This document shows positions 43,559 through 56,846 of a DNA stretch of 64,000 bases, in pieces. Origin of the DNA: Nicotiana tabacum (lineage: Eukaryota > Streptophyta > Magnoliopsida > Solanales > Solanaceae); contig NC_134095.1 of the NCBI RefSeq assembly GCF_000715075.1, forward strand, positions 55,176,419 to 55,240,418. Reading direction: 5' to 3'. The stretch's first letter is position 1. Every line of letters starts with the position of its first letter. The translations under genes were made by a program, and so were the position numbers. The notes beneath the pieces are model-generated. The model worked only from the letters and a program-made list of their open reading frames with translations. It was not told the origin of the DNA and did no database searches.

Positions 43559-46476
43559 TGTAACGGCCCGACCAGTCATTTTGAGCTTTTGCACTTTGCT
43601 CGCCAGTTCTCAGACATGACTTGCCACGTGTGGTGTATTATAACTTGTGTAAATTGTTGGTGTTGGTTTTCAGGTTAATCAGAATGAATTTGGAAGAACA
43701 ATCTTAGTTGAAAGCTTAAAATTTGAAAGGTTTGACCAAGATTTGATTTATGTGTATTTGATCTCAGATTGGAATTTTTTTGGTTTGGTTAGCTCCGTTA
43801 GATGATATGGGACTTATGAGCATGATCGGAATGCATTTTGGAAGTCCGTGGAAGGTTTTGGCTTGAATTGGCGAAATTGAGATTTCAGCATTTTCTGGTT
43901 GATAGGCGAGATTTTGATATAGGGGTCGGAATGGAATTTCGAGAGTTGCAGTAGCTTCGTTGTGTCATTTGGGATGTGTACAAAATTTCAGGTCATTCGC
44001 ACGAGATTTGATAGGCTTTTTGATCGAAAGCATAATTTAAGAGTTCTTGGAGTTCTTAGGCTTGAATCCTATGTTAAATTGGTGATTTGATGTTGTTGTG
44101 AGCGTTCCGAAGTTTTGAACAAGTTTGAACAATGACATGGTTTGTGTTGGTACAATTGGTTTGAATTTTCGGGAGTTCCGGGTAGGTTCCGAACGATTTA
44201 GGCCGAAAATCATAGTTGTAGCAGGTCCAGAAGGGTTGCAGGCCTCGAAACCCACCAGCGTGGTCCGCACAAAAAGAAGTGCGTCCACACAAAATGAAGT
44301 GCGGCCGCGGTGGAGAACATTTCACTGGTCCTTTTTCGTAAGCTCATATCTTTTGATCTACAAGGAATATTGAGATGATTCAAAAACCAAATTTGTAGCC
44401 CTTCATGTCTAGTTTCCAAAAAGATAAAGATATCGCAATGTGAACATCTGTATAGAAAGTTATGGCCAAACTACTAAAACCTATCACTGCAGAGGAAAGC
44501 CTGTGTGGCCACAGTCGATTTTGTGCGGTCCGCGGAGGTGGAAATCTGTGGGTTACTCTATAAATACTATGTTTTGGGTTTTATTTGATATTTTAACCTA
44601 TAGAACTCTGATTTTGGCGATTTTTCGAAGGTTTTTTAAGAAATTAATCGGGGTAAGTGATTCTAACTCAGATTTGGATAGAGTACATGAATCTATCATT
44701 GAATTAATCATTTAATTCGTGATTTGGGAAGAAACTGTTAAATCTTTTAAAAATGTAAAATGATGATTTGAAGAACCAAATGGTATCAGAATTGGATAAT
44801 TTTTGTATGGTTAGACTCGTGAGAGTATAAGGATACTAGTTTTGTGAATTTTGTCAAATTTCGAGATGTGGTCCCGGGGGTCGGGTTTGACCAATTTTGG
44901 AAATTTTGTGGTAATTTGATTATTTTCGAGTGGGCTTTGTTCCCTTAGCACATTTTGATGGTTTTGTGCTGATTTCGGCTAGATTTGGAGCATCCGGAGG
45001 CCGATTCGAGAGGCAAAGGCATCGCGGGCTAGAGTTCGGACCGGATAGAGGTGAGTAATGATTGTAAATGATATTCTGAGGGTTTGAAACCCTGGATTGC
45101 ACATCGTAGTGCTATATTGAGGTGAGGCACACGCTTGACGACGAGCGTGTGGTCGTGTACTATTGGGGATTGTGACTTGGTCCGTCCCGATTGATAATTT
45201 TACCGCGTATTTGACTGAAACGTATTTGCTATCATTTTAATTTGGGTTGATTGCCATATTTGGGCTTTGTGCTAACTATTTGAACCCTTCAAAAAATTTT
45301 ATTACTATTTCCTCACTGCTTTAACTTATTAATTGAACTCAGTCATGTTATTTTTCACTGTTTTACCACTCAGCCATTTTTACTCCGTTTGAGAATTAAA
45401 TGATATTTTAAATGATGTTTTGAGCTGAGAAATACTGATTTACTAATGCATGAGGGGCTTGTGAGCATTTTTGACTGAGTAAGGCCGAGGGCCTAGTTGT
45501 GACGAAACACTGATACTGATTGAGGCCGAGGGCCTGAGATATGTATGCCACGAGGTGGATTGTTGATATTGTTAATGAGACCGAGGGCCTGAGATACATA
45601 TATACGCCACAAGAGGGCTTGACTGATATGAGGCCGAGGGCCTAGATTTGATGCCACGAGATGGCTTGATATTGCGCTTGGGCCGTAAGGGGCCCCTCCC
45701 GGAGTCTACATACCCCCATTGAGCGCGGGTACCCATTGTGATGTGAGATATAGCCCGAGGGGCTGATACTATTCTGAGATTGTGCCTAAGGGGCGAACCT
45801 TTATGTGTTTATCTTCTTAATTGCTTGTTATTACCTATTGATTGTGTATTTGTTCCCGAGGGGCAGATTTCTATGCTTATCTATACTAATTGTTTGAATT
45901 CGTTTGCGTAACTATTGAAAAAGTCATTTTTAAAGAAGTTTAAAATGAGCTAAGATATTTTAAGAGATTTTTATAGCTTCACTGCTTTCATACTGGTCTG
46001 GGACTGCTTCAATACAATATCTTGATATGTTTTACGTGATTTCTTGCCTTCAGTCTTTATTTATTATTATTACTCACTTAGTTGGAGTACTCACATTACT
46101 CCTTGCACCTTGTGTGCAGATTCAGGTATGTTTTGGCTGATCGGAGGCAGAGTCATTAGAGTTTAGCAAGGTAGTTTCTGGCGTTCGCAACACTGCTTTT
46201 CTCTCTATTCTTTTCATTAGACTGTATTTGAACACTCCATGCTTTCAGTTGTATTTATACCCTAGTAGATGCTCCTGACTTGTGACACACCAGTTAGGGC
46301 TGTGTTGGATGTACTTCCGCACCTTATTGACATTATCCGCTACTTAGTATTGTTATATCATGTTTTAGACTGCTTTATGATATTTAACTGTTTAAAAAGT
46401 GAATTGGTTATAATTGGCTGGCCTTGTCTTTACGAGAGGTGCCATCACGACCGGGTTCGGGTTTAGGTTCATGATA
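43559..46476 (+). repeat. Element C 3' LTR (2,918 bp)
   Basis: It starts TGTAACGGCCCGACC and ends in a mutated terminus (TTCATGATA instead of GTCGTGACA). TATAAATA is at 44559-44566. The GCGG-type motif cluster (44270-44530) is weaker than in the 5' LTR. Confidence 0.93.
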
Positions 46477-47146
46477 GAAGAACCAATTGGGAATCTGTTG
46501 ACTATTCATATTAGAACAGAGCTTAACGAACCATGAGTGTCTTTCAACATATTCCCATTAATTAAATTTGACTGAGACTTTTTGATCAGGATAAGTGTAT
46601 TCTCGATCCTTAAGGGTACTAATACCCCATTCATCCGAAGGTATTACCTTCTTAATAATAATCTTTGAAAAACTATAAGTTTTCCTAGTGTTCGCAGGAT
46701 AAATGTGCTGAATTTCAGCTGATCATGTTGTTGAGAGTATAATCTCATAGTGCATCCTGTATTTATAAGCAGGAGTAGCATATGACGCTGTATCAAAGTA
46801 TCCGGGCCATTAATTTCCATGGGTTATCCTTCCATTTATGGTCGGATTGTTCCAAAAGAATTACTAACTCTTTTGTATCCTTTTCAGTTATAAACCTCAA
46901 GGTTCTCATTACTATCCTCTGATATGACTGAGGAATAGGTTGGTACATTAGATGATGTACCTTCATCTTTCTTGGATTGTATAAAATCTATGAATTCCTT
47001 GTATAAAGGATGGTCGGTATTAACTCCTTCTATATTTGCAGCAATTAGCTTTTGGTTTCTCGTTTGGGCGAGAATATTATTCCCTCTACTATTAGTAGAT
47101 GCCTTCCTCTTCCTCTTTGACGAGGAGGTCTGTATATAGCACTCAT
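46477..47146 (-). pseudogene. EPRV ORF downstream of RNase H, 5' part
   Basis: On the minus strand an ATG at 47146 opens a short Arg/Gly-rich N-terminus. The frame then shifts by one base and continues through QTRNQKLIAANIEGV and FIDFIQSKKDEG before a stop near 46890. Further frame changes follow down to the C insertion point, where the aromatic-rich block continues at 33826. It lies just after the RNase H fragment 47220-47733, consistent with being the gene downstream of pol in this virus. Function not assigned. At least three frame disruptions make it non-functional. Confidence 0.65.
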
Positions 47147-47219
47147 AATCTGTATAACAAAAGTGATAACTATTAGTTTAAAGATTCTCTAGTGAGAAAA
47201 TCAGGAAGGGTATTATCAG

Positions 47220-47733
47220 ACCCTTTTTGTATATTATTTCAAAATTAAAAGGGGCTAATAAAGCTTGCCACCTTGCAAATATTTATTTGGAAACATCATG
47301 TTTAAAATCATTATTAAAGATAAATTTTGCAGCTTGACAATCAGTTCTAATAAAAAAAATCTGATTGTATAAGTCAGTTTGGAATTTCATAACACATTTG
47401 ACAATAGCAAGAATTTATTTAGCTACAGTCGCATAATTCTTCTGGGATTCATTCCATTTTCCAGAATAAAATTGAACAAGATATTATTGTTTATCTAATG
47501 GAGATCATTGTTTCAATATCCCACCATAGCCAATATCAGAGGCGTCAGTTTTCACAACCTTTGTCCAAGTGGGATTAGCGAGAATTAAACAAGGAAGGTT
47601 ATGAACCTTCTGTTTTATTCTCTTGACTGATTCTGTATGACTATCAGTCCAAGCTTTTGGATTCTTCGTTAATCTATCATAAAGAAGTGCAGTATCTTTA
47701 GCAAGATCCTTTATAAAAGGAGAGATAATATCA
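47220..47733 (-). pseudogene. EPRV RNase H fragment (copy 2), truncated at an inversion junction
   Basis: It aligns along its length with 17345-17851 on the same strand and is clearly similar but not identical, so it is a second viral copy. Similarity ends at about 47733, after the region encoding NPKAW..LYDRL..LAKN-type residues, where plus-strand coat-linker sequence begins. Several stops are present. Confidence 0.8.
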
Positions 47734-49550
47734 GTTTATCATCTAGATTAACTAGATCAAACTTCATATATTTCTCCAATTGATTATGTGGTAGATTTTC
47801 CATCTGGAGCATCCACATCCCAAATTAGAGAAAGTAATAGAATTAATGACATCAACATCAGTAGTGATAATATTGTCAAGACTAATTCAGATCTTGAACC
47901 TACTGCATCCAAGATGGATTTTTCAAACGGTGTTAATAATGGTTGAAAACCAAATAGATTTTAGTCCGGGTTCACCGGCAAGAAAATTGATTTTAGAAGA
48001 ATTTTTAAAACCCAGATGGGCAGTTTTCAGAAAATGGTTTCATGAAAACATGACTGCTGAATTAATACAATTTTTTAGACATGATTTTTATGAGGATATT
48101 AGCAAGAAGAATAAGATTATTGCTTTTGTTCCTTGGTTTATATCTAAGCATGGTTATAACTATATTTCTGTGTTAGAAAGAGATTATACGCTCACTAATG
48201 GAAATATTGTTAATTCTATTTTCCACCCCAACAATCTTTTCATATAGGGGAAAAAGATAAAATTATTTATTGTACGGCTTTTTCAAAAATATTTGAAAAT
48301 GATGTTGCTACAATAATAGCTAAAAATTTGAATTCTATGCTCACTCAGAACAACTATACTAATATGTATGTAATATTCTAGGCGAACAAGTTATTAAGGT
48401 TCATGAAAATTTGGATAAGCTTATAGTTGAAGTCCAAAATATTCAACAGAAAGATACTAAAGGTAAAAAGAAAATTGCTACTACAAGTATCCAACCACCT
48501 TCTGAGGTAAGAGACTTTAAATGAAAGAGTCTTGATGACATTGAGGAACTTCTCAATAAGAATTTTGGTGAATTTAGAGCTAACCCTCTAAGTTTAGAGC
48601 ATGCGTCTACTAGCAATTTAAAAGTAGATGACGAGATTAATAAAATCTCTGAAAAATATGCTCGAAAATCGTACCAGAAAATGTTCTACTACCCTAGACC
48701 TACCCCCCAAGATGTCCTAATAGAAGATCAGGACAATGACCACTACCACCATGGTTACAGTGGGTCAAATATCTACGAATGAAATATAGATGGTCTTGCT
48801 GAAAGACAGATCTATACTACAGTACATAGAATGCTTATGTACAGTACTATTTGTAAGGTTAATAAGAATACAGATAGGGCAATTGCAGAAATAATTATTG
48901 CCAGATTTACTGGTCAACTGAAAGGATGGTGGGATAATTATCTCACTCATGACCAGCGCTTTCAAATAATGAACGCAACCAAAACTGAAGAAGATAAGAT
49001 TGTTCAAAACTCAGTCTATTGTTTAGTTATGAATATCATAGAACACTTCTCTGGAAGATGGTCTGATAATAGTGAGACCATTAGAACTATGCTCCAGAAT
49101 TTGAGGTGTAAAACCCTCACATATTTTAGATGGTATAAAGGTGTTTTTTTTATCTAGAGTGACGGAATTTCCAGAGAGTAATAGTACTCATTGGAAGTCT
49201 AAATTCATAAATGTACTCCCTCCTTTGTTTGCTGAAAGGATTAAGAAACCAACAAATTAAGAAACATCGTGTCACTAAGAGACATCAATTAGGTGAATTC
49301 TGTGAGCAGTTCGCCATTGATATACCTTCCAAGAAGAAGAAATCCCATAAAAAAGATTTCAAAAGGAAAAAGGGTTCGCCGGAGAAACGGCATGAAAAGA
49401 CCCAAAGAAGAAAGGCTTTTCATAAAGCCAGAAAGGGTTTTATTAAATCCAAAAACCCTAAAGCCTGCTACAAATGTGGATGTATAGGCCATTATGCAAA
49501 AGATTGCAAGATCAAAGATGAAATCAAAGAACTTGATTTAGATGATCATA
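47734..49550 (+). pseudogene. EPRV coat-protein region with CCHC zinc knuckle
   Basis: The first 200 bases encode an IDYVVDFPSGASTSQ-type linker, as found between movement and coat domains of petuvirus/florendovirus-like polyproteins. An open stretch follows at 47846-48247 (aromatic: PRWAVFRKWFHENM). Next comes a coat core with FTGQLKGWWDNYLT at about 48905, a Lys-rich tail, and the zinc knuckle CYKCGCIGHYAKDC at 49466-49507 (CX2CX4HX4C). Breaks: a shift near 47940, TAG at 48245, TGA at 48780 (Trp expected in YEWNIDG), and a frameshift between 49157 and 49211. Element D interrupts the region 43 bases after the knuckle. The sequence resumes at 58079. Confidence 0.85.
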
Positions 49551-52500
49551 TGTCACGACCCTAACCCCGAACCCGGTCGTGATGGCGCTTCTCGTGAAGA
49601 CAAGGTCATCCAATTAAACCCAATTAACTTTTTAAAACAGTTAAATAATATAAAAGCAGCTAAACATGATTTAATGATAATAAGCAGCGGAAATACAACC
49701 TGACACAGCCTTAACCGAGGTGTCACAAGTCACGAGCATCTACTAGGGTATAAATACAACTAAAAGTCTGAAGTGTACAAATATAGACTAATGAAATGAA
49801 GAGAGAGAGAAAAGCAGTGTTGCGAATGCCGACAGCTACCTTTGCTAAACTCCGATGACTCTGGCTCCAATCAACCAAAACCCACTATCGGGTGTATAAA
49901 TACTTGAATCTGCACACAAGGTGCAAAGAGTAAAGTGAGTACTCCAACTCAGTGAGTAATAATCATAACTAAAGCTTGAATGGTAAGAAATCACGTAAAG
50001 CATATCAAGATGTTGTATAGAAGCAGTTCAAAAACCAGTAAGAAAGTAGTGAAGCTGTAAAACTCTCTTAAAACATCTTACCTCACTTTAAACTTCTTTG
50101 AAAATGACTTTTTCAATAGTTACGCAAATGAATGCAAAACAGTTAGTGCAGATAAGCATAGAAATCCGTCCCTAGGGGTACAAATACCATAGTTTACAGG
50201 TAAATGACAGGTAAATATGAAAGATAAACACATAAAGGTTCGCCCCTCGGGTACAATGTCAAAACTCTGCCCCTCGGGCCGAATCTCAGAACAATACCAG
50301 CCCCTCGGGGTAATCACAGAGAATAATACCAGCCCCTCGAGCTATCACATAGAACAATATCAGCCCCTTGGGCTATATCTCACATCGCAATGGGTACCCG
50401 CGCTCACTGGGGGCGTACAGACTCCGGGAGGGTCCCCCTTACGGCCCAATCTCAAGCCCTAGACCTCATTATCAAGCCAACTTGTGGCGCACAATCTTAG
50501 GCCCTAGACCTCATTATCATAATCAGTATGTCACTGTTGCGGCGTGCAGCCCGACCCAAAAGTATCCTCACTATACAGGCCCTCAGTCTTACTCAGTCAA
50601 AAATCACAAAAGCCACTCAGGCAACAGTAAAACATAATGTTCAGCCCAAAATACTATTTAAAATATCATTTCAAGTGTTAAAGCAGAGTAAACATGGCTG
50701 AGTTTTGAAAACAGTGAAAAATAACATGACTAAGTTCAAGTATAAAGTCAAAACAGTGAGGAAATATCAACAAAAATCCCCGAAGGGTTCAAATAGCTGG
50801 CACTAGGCCTAAATATGACTTTCAGCCCAAATAATGATGATAGCAAATAGTTTTCAATCAAATACGTGGTAAATAATCAATTGGGACGGACCAAGTCACA
50901 ATCCCTAATAGTGCACGACCCCACGCTTGTCATCAAGCATGTGCCTTACCTCAATATAGCACAACAATGTGTAATCTGGGGTTTCAAAGCCTCATAACAT
51001 CATTTACAATCATTACTCACCTCGATCCGGCTCGAACCCTAGCCCGCAATGCCTTGCCCGCACTAATCGACCTCTGGATGCTCTAAATCTAGCCACAATC
51101 AGCACATAACCATTAAAATACGCTAAGAAAGCTAAGCCCACTCGAAAATATCCAATTTAACATCAAAATCCCGAAATTTGTCAACCCCCCTCTCCGGGCC
51201 CACGCTTTAGAATTCGACAAAACTCACAAAATCCGACAACCCATTCAACCACGAGTCCAACCATACCAAAATTACTAAATTCCGATAACAATTTGGCCTC
51301 CAAATCTTCAAATCTTATTTTCAAATCCCTAGATCCAAATCCCCAATTTACACCTTAAAAACATGTAATCTAGTCGGATTATTCGATGATAATTCAATAT
51401 TATGGAGTAGAAATGATCACAAGTAACTTACCTCAATATTTCCCATGATTTCTTGCTCAAAAATCGTCCCATGCCGTGTTCTTTCACCAAAAAAATGTCA
51501 AAATGGGCTAAAAAAACGTAACAACTTTAATAAATTAGATTCTGGTCGCTAAAGGCTTAATTCCCGTCGCTAAAAGGTCCAATCTGGTCGCTAAAAGGTG
51601 CACACCAGATCTGGTGCACCAACAACCTTTAATTTCACTAAAAAGGCTCTAACTCCATCATACGAACTCGGAATTCGTTGATTCTTGTTTTTATGAGTCA
51701 CAAATAATGATACGAACATAGTCCTTCAATCAAAACTCAATTCGGAGCTCGTTTGCTCAATGCTATATCCATTTTGCCCGTTAAACAATTAACTCATGAT
51801 TCACATCAAAAACCCAATCGCGACTTGATGAAATTAGACCAAACTTTCTAGATCACTCCTATAATTCATTATCAAAATTCCGGAACTCTCAAAATTAAGT
51901 TTCAATCTCTAGAACTAAAAATGGACCTTTGGATCAGTACATGCTTATGCTCAAAACGCCAAAATCTTCCAAATATTCTTCCAAAACATATCCGAGCCTC
52001 ATGGGACCCCAACCAAACATGCCAACACACCCCATAACATAATTCAAACTTGTTCCAACCTTCAAAATGCTCAAAACAACATCAAAACATCAAATCACCC
52101 TCGGATTCAAGCCTAAGATTTCCAAAACTTTTGAATTCCGAATTCGATCAAAACGTCTATCAAATCTCGTCTCAATGAACTGAAATTTTGCACACACATC
52201 ACAAATGACACAACGGACCTACTCCTATTTCCGGAATTCCATTCTGACCTCAATATCAAAATCTCACCTATCAACCGGAAAATGCCAAAATCTCAATTTC
52301 GCCAAGTCAAGCCTAAATCTTCCTCGGACTTCCAAAATGCATTCTGATAACGCTCCTAAGTTCCAAATCACCTAACGGAGATAACCAAACCATAAAAATT
52401 CCAATCCGAGATCAAATACACACAAGTCAAATCTTGGTCAAACCTTTCAAATTTTATGCTTTCAATCGAGACTATTCTTCCAAATTCATTCTGATTAACC

Positions 52501-52614
52501 TGAAACACAATATCAACGATTTACATAAGTCATAATACACAACACGGGGCAAGTCATGCCCGAGAACTAGCGAGCAAAGTGCAAAAGCTCAAAATGACCG
52601 GTCGGGCCGTTACA
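49551..52614 (-). repeat. Element D 3' LTR (3,064 bp)
   Basis: The plus strand runs from TGTCACGACCC at 49551 to GGGCCGTTACA at 52614. U5 and U3 ends match C. The middle (about 51000-52050) matches S1 instead and lacks the GCGGCCGC cluster. In its place are three TCGCTAAA(A)G repeats at about 51546-51600. A GCCCCTCGGGC cluster lies at 50241-50372. Confidence 0.92.
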
Positions 52615-52627
52615 TCCTCCCCCACTT
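52615..52627 (-). other. Element D polypurine tract
   Basis: The reverse complement is AAGTGGGGGAGGA, identical to that of C and directly next to the 3' LTR. Confidence 0.88.
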
Positions 52628-55600
52628 AAACACACGTTTGTCCTCGAACGTGCCCAGAGTTGTTCCAGAAGCCAACCAATTGCTGAATAACTTTACCATA
52701 TACCTGGGGGTGATCCCACGTCACCCTTTCTCATATAGGTCCGATAACACAATGCAACTAAAATTTCACAATCCAACCTAGCCCATAAACCTTACAACCC
52801 CATTTCCACTTCCGAAATCATCCACAAGATCAGAATCTCACATCTATATTCCGAATAAGCCTGAACCAGCTGTAAGAACCCACACCTGCAACCTCAGGTG
52901 CAATTATATGATAAACCACGTAACTCAAATGCTCGTAGCGATAACTTCTATTCACAGCAGCTGCCCACAACAACCGAATATCGGTAGAAAACCTCTTACC
53001 AACTAAAGTCTCATTCCAACACTTTAATATACTGCCAACTATAAATGGAACACGCAATAAACCATAACCATTTCTCAGATCAACCATTCATGAAGCCACT
53101 TCTCCTTTGGCAAATACCATAGCAAATTTCTGAGCCGAACCTCGATATTATCCTTCCAACATGCTGAAATCGAATTCGTTCGTATTCATTAATGATACCA
53201 ACGATCTCCTCTAATCCAACACACCACTCTGGTGACATGACACATCAATATAGGCCTAAGCCACAACTTGCATAATACGCGCAACAATAAGCAACGGTCC
53301 GAACATACTTAAATCATGAAAATGACTCAAATGAAATAGTTGTACTTCAAGCTCACCAGTACTACTATAACACAAGCCTGAGAACCCGTCTCACATCATA
53401 GGAACAAAACACATGAATCTAACCTGCAAGGTCATACCTCCACATATTTTCACTGAAATGCGCGACCTTATCCAAACACTCCTCCACATGGAACACCTCA
53501 AGTCACTCTACTCGAAATTGACGACCACACGCAGTTGATGTCTAAAATCAAAGTAAATCATCATAACCATGGTAAAGCAAGTACATAACACCGCACAACC
53601 CGAAAGGGCATAACAGATGCACAATCCGCCAAGCAATATCCAATACTCCTCCCGCTCGAATCCTGCTGAGAGACCCCAATAACACCGCACCAATTATGCC
53701 GATAACCAACAAATCCTAACACCTCGCAACATGGAAAGGTAACTCATAGGCCTCCCCGGATTACTAATAAGCTCAATAACTGACGAATCAACACCTCTCT
53801 CAATAATACAATTCAGAGCCAACCAAGCCGACTCAAGTTAGAACACACATCCAAATTGGCCTGCCAACAAACTCCTTATCAAGGTGAAGCTGCTCCTTCC
53901 ACCCCTTTAACTTTGACAGTGCCATACGATATGGTTCCCGACATCAAATCAATACCGAAATCAACAACCCTGTCCGGCGACATGCCCGACCACAAGAAAC
54001 ACATCCAAAAAGTCCCTCACTACCGGAACTGAATCAATGGTAGAAGCCTTTACACTGACATCCATCGCGAAAGCCCAAATAAGAAAGACAATCCTTCCCA
54101 GCCATCCGCTGGGTCTTTGAAATATAAAACCACTCCACTAGGGCATAATCCTACGGACCTCGCCACTCAATCCGTGGCATTTCCGGCATAGCCAATAATG
54201 CCACCTTAGTGCAATGGTCTAGAATGACACAAAACATTGACAACCAGTCTGAACCCAATATCCCATCCAAAATCTAACATGCCAAACACAAAAGATCCGC
54301 TTGGATCTCCAAACCCTGATAGTCACTAAACAGTGCTGATACACACGACTTACAACCACAACATAGCCTGAATGTGAGAACTTCCCTATCTCCAAATCCA
54401 TATGGCACATGAATAAACATACCTGATCCCAATTCCACTATCTGAATGCATAACGCACCTCAAATACCTAATCATTCCACGAAAGATACTCTAAAATTCC
54501 GTTGTGTTACCAAGAAAACTCAAATATTAGTAGTCTATCTTATAAGACAGCACCACAATTCTACCAAAGTACCATCAACTTGATCACATTGCCTTTTCTA
54601 AAACATATACCCTCGTCAAATCACTCCCATTTAGAAATACCATTTCCTTAATCATCTGGAGATCATCCCCCTAATCATCGGAATCTCATTTCTCTAATCG
54701 TCCGAAACTACACGTGCTGCCTAAAATTTATATGACTTTCCATTCAAAACTGAATCGTAACCTTACACGCGCAATTCTTAATCCTCCACAACATACCACA
54801 TATACCATACCATCCTAGGATAACATGAGAACTTCATCTTCCTTCCGAGCCACAAACATCTACGTACTACACTAGTCAAGAACTTTCCATTGATCCCATC
54901 TAGAAGGAAATCACTATGTATCCCATACTCCTTATGCCTATAGAAAATATACATCTCCAACCGATGTAGAAACCATCAAGAACTCTCCGAGTTCCCCTTA
55001 CAGAAACCAGACCTACCAGGACTGAATCTTTCTAACTCGACCAAGCTACGCAAGCCATCAAAACCTAAGAGCATTGCCGCAAAATACCTATAGGAACCCA
55101 TTACCCCGTACACACCCAAGGAACTAATCATATCCTTACTATACCGATCCGGCCTACTAACCAGTTATCCCATCTAACCGAATTTTCTGTTGATTTACCT
55201 TCAACTTGATATCCCCTCTTGCTGTAGCACCACAATTCTCAACCCAGACTTACCACACGAGACCCAAGCATAAAACCACACTATCTAAGGCTCATAAGCC
55301 GCTGAGTACTCTCTTAAATGTTTCCAAAAGCACCACATTCAAAATACCAACCCCGAAGGGACTTCCTGCGAATCTGGAACCATACCTTCCTAATACTGAT
55401 ATACAGAATCCCATATTTAATGTAGAAAGTACCACAAGTCTTGACATCTTCCAAATGAAAACTCAGCTCCTAACCACATATACAACTTTAAATACCCAAT
55501 TGTTACATGTAGAATCTTGAACACATTAGAACCATTCTCGAGAGTCATTCACTCTATTCAAATTGCAATTAGTCTGATCAAATGAACCAAACAACCCGTG

Positions 55601-56831
55601 CCTCATTGGCACTCCGACACCGTAGAATGTAACCTAATCCCAATACAACCAAGCAACTTCTTGCTCTATGCACCGAGCATTCTTGCCAATAACAACTCAA
55701 GACATATTCGTCAAAATTTTCCTCTACCCGAGCCATCCTCGATCTCAACCTCCACAGGCCATAACTAATTCACCCGAATGTCTAATACCGGAACTAACAT
55801 AGCACATAACCGTGCAATCGCTTAATCAATAGCAAACTCCCCCATTTGGCTCGGAGCCGTAAACCAAAACACACACAATAACTCATAACACATATACTTT
55901 ATTTCTACCACAATACCATAGTGAGATTAAACTCAAACCTTCATAAGCTCGTGAAACACAGACCAGCTGGTACCTTGAATCTTCTGCAAATCTCGCATTC
56001 ATCCTTGCAACAGTCAAGCCCACTTTCTTAAGCGACTCAAAATTCAAATTTCAACACTTATAATTCACTTGTAAATGAGAGCTTCTAAAAGACACATAAG
56101 GATCACACAACTCAAAACACTTCGCAGGAGATAACCTACCTGCCTTTTCTTCAACTAACATTTCTGTATACCTTCCACCATCACAAATATTATGCAGTCA
56201 CTTAGCCTTCCTGAGTCTGAACTCATACAGCAACATGAAATTTACTTCACTCCCAACTAGGACACATTAAAAGACTCTTCGCACACCCATAACTCGGGGC
56301 TATACCTCAAATCAAGATGAAAATCAAGCACCTAATAGTTCTTCTATCCTCCAGCAGACCCTCTTCATCGCTTCCAATTCATAAGAATACATCTTCCAGT
56401 CACAACATACTCATCACATAGCCATGAAGCCGTCACTTCCACTAATAGGGACACTACCGAACATATCTGTTCGAAGACACTTGCTCACACAATCAGCACC
56501 TCGGTGCTCAAGCTATAGGAAAAGATTCGGCCTCAAGTCCTCCAGACTAGCCCAACATCAACTCACAGCGATCACATCTCGCCCCTCGATTGGGGAATCG
56601 CAAGCCATCGATGCACATCTGATACTGAGCGCTCATGCGCGCACACAAACGCGTGGAAGGAATTTAAAGAGTTACATTTCAAGCTGAATCAAAGGACGCA
56701 CGATAAGAATTCAAGAATGTCAAGTTTTCCTAAATGTTCTGTAGCCTCTCAAGGATAAATACGGATGTATCTGTACCGATCCACGAGACTCTACTAAACA
56801 TGCTCATGACTCGTGAGACCTATGTAACCTA
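52628..56831 (-). other. Element D internal region, non-coding, with pol relics
   Basis: Collinear with B and C on the opposite strand. The protease-RT linker relic is at about 54130-53930, followed by the RT N-terminus relic near 53925-53870. The minus strand is open at 53087-52830 (85 codons, unrecognised) and 54410-54219 (63 codons, matching C). The plus strand is open at 56424-56687, antisense to the element, and matches antisense frames in B and C. None resembles a known protein to me. Confidence 0.72.
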
Positions 56832-56844
56832 GGCTCCGATACCA
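56832..56844 (-). other. Element D primer-binding site
   Basis: On the minus strand TGGTATCGGAGCC lies two bases after the LTR. It is the initiator tRNA-Met complement with one change. Confidence 0.8.
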
Positions 56845-56846
56845 AC

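Larger units (their letters stand above)
33827..46476 (+). mobile_element. Element C: non-autonomous LTR element with TSD GAAGA, carrying solo LTR S3
   Basis: LTRs are at 33827-36834 and 43559-46476. GAAGA lies at 33822-33826 and 46477-46481. The internal region (36835-43558) is split by S3 (40913-43514 plus TSD). It has no gag or pol frame, and its internal sequence is shared with B, D and E. It is inserted in the EPRV downstream ORF, in the opposite orientation to that ORF. Confidence 0.94.

Noticed and set aside
47846..48247. 133-codon frame as a possible host gene
   Set aside because: It is in order with the coat linker and zinc-knuckle segments of the EPRV, so it is a viral remnant.
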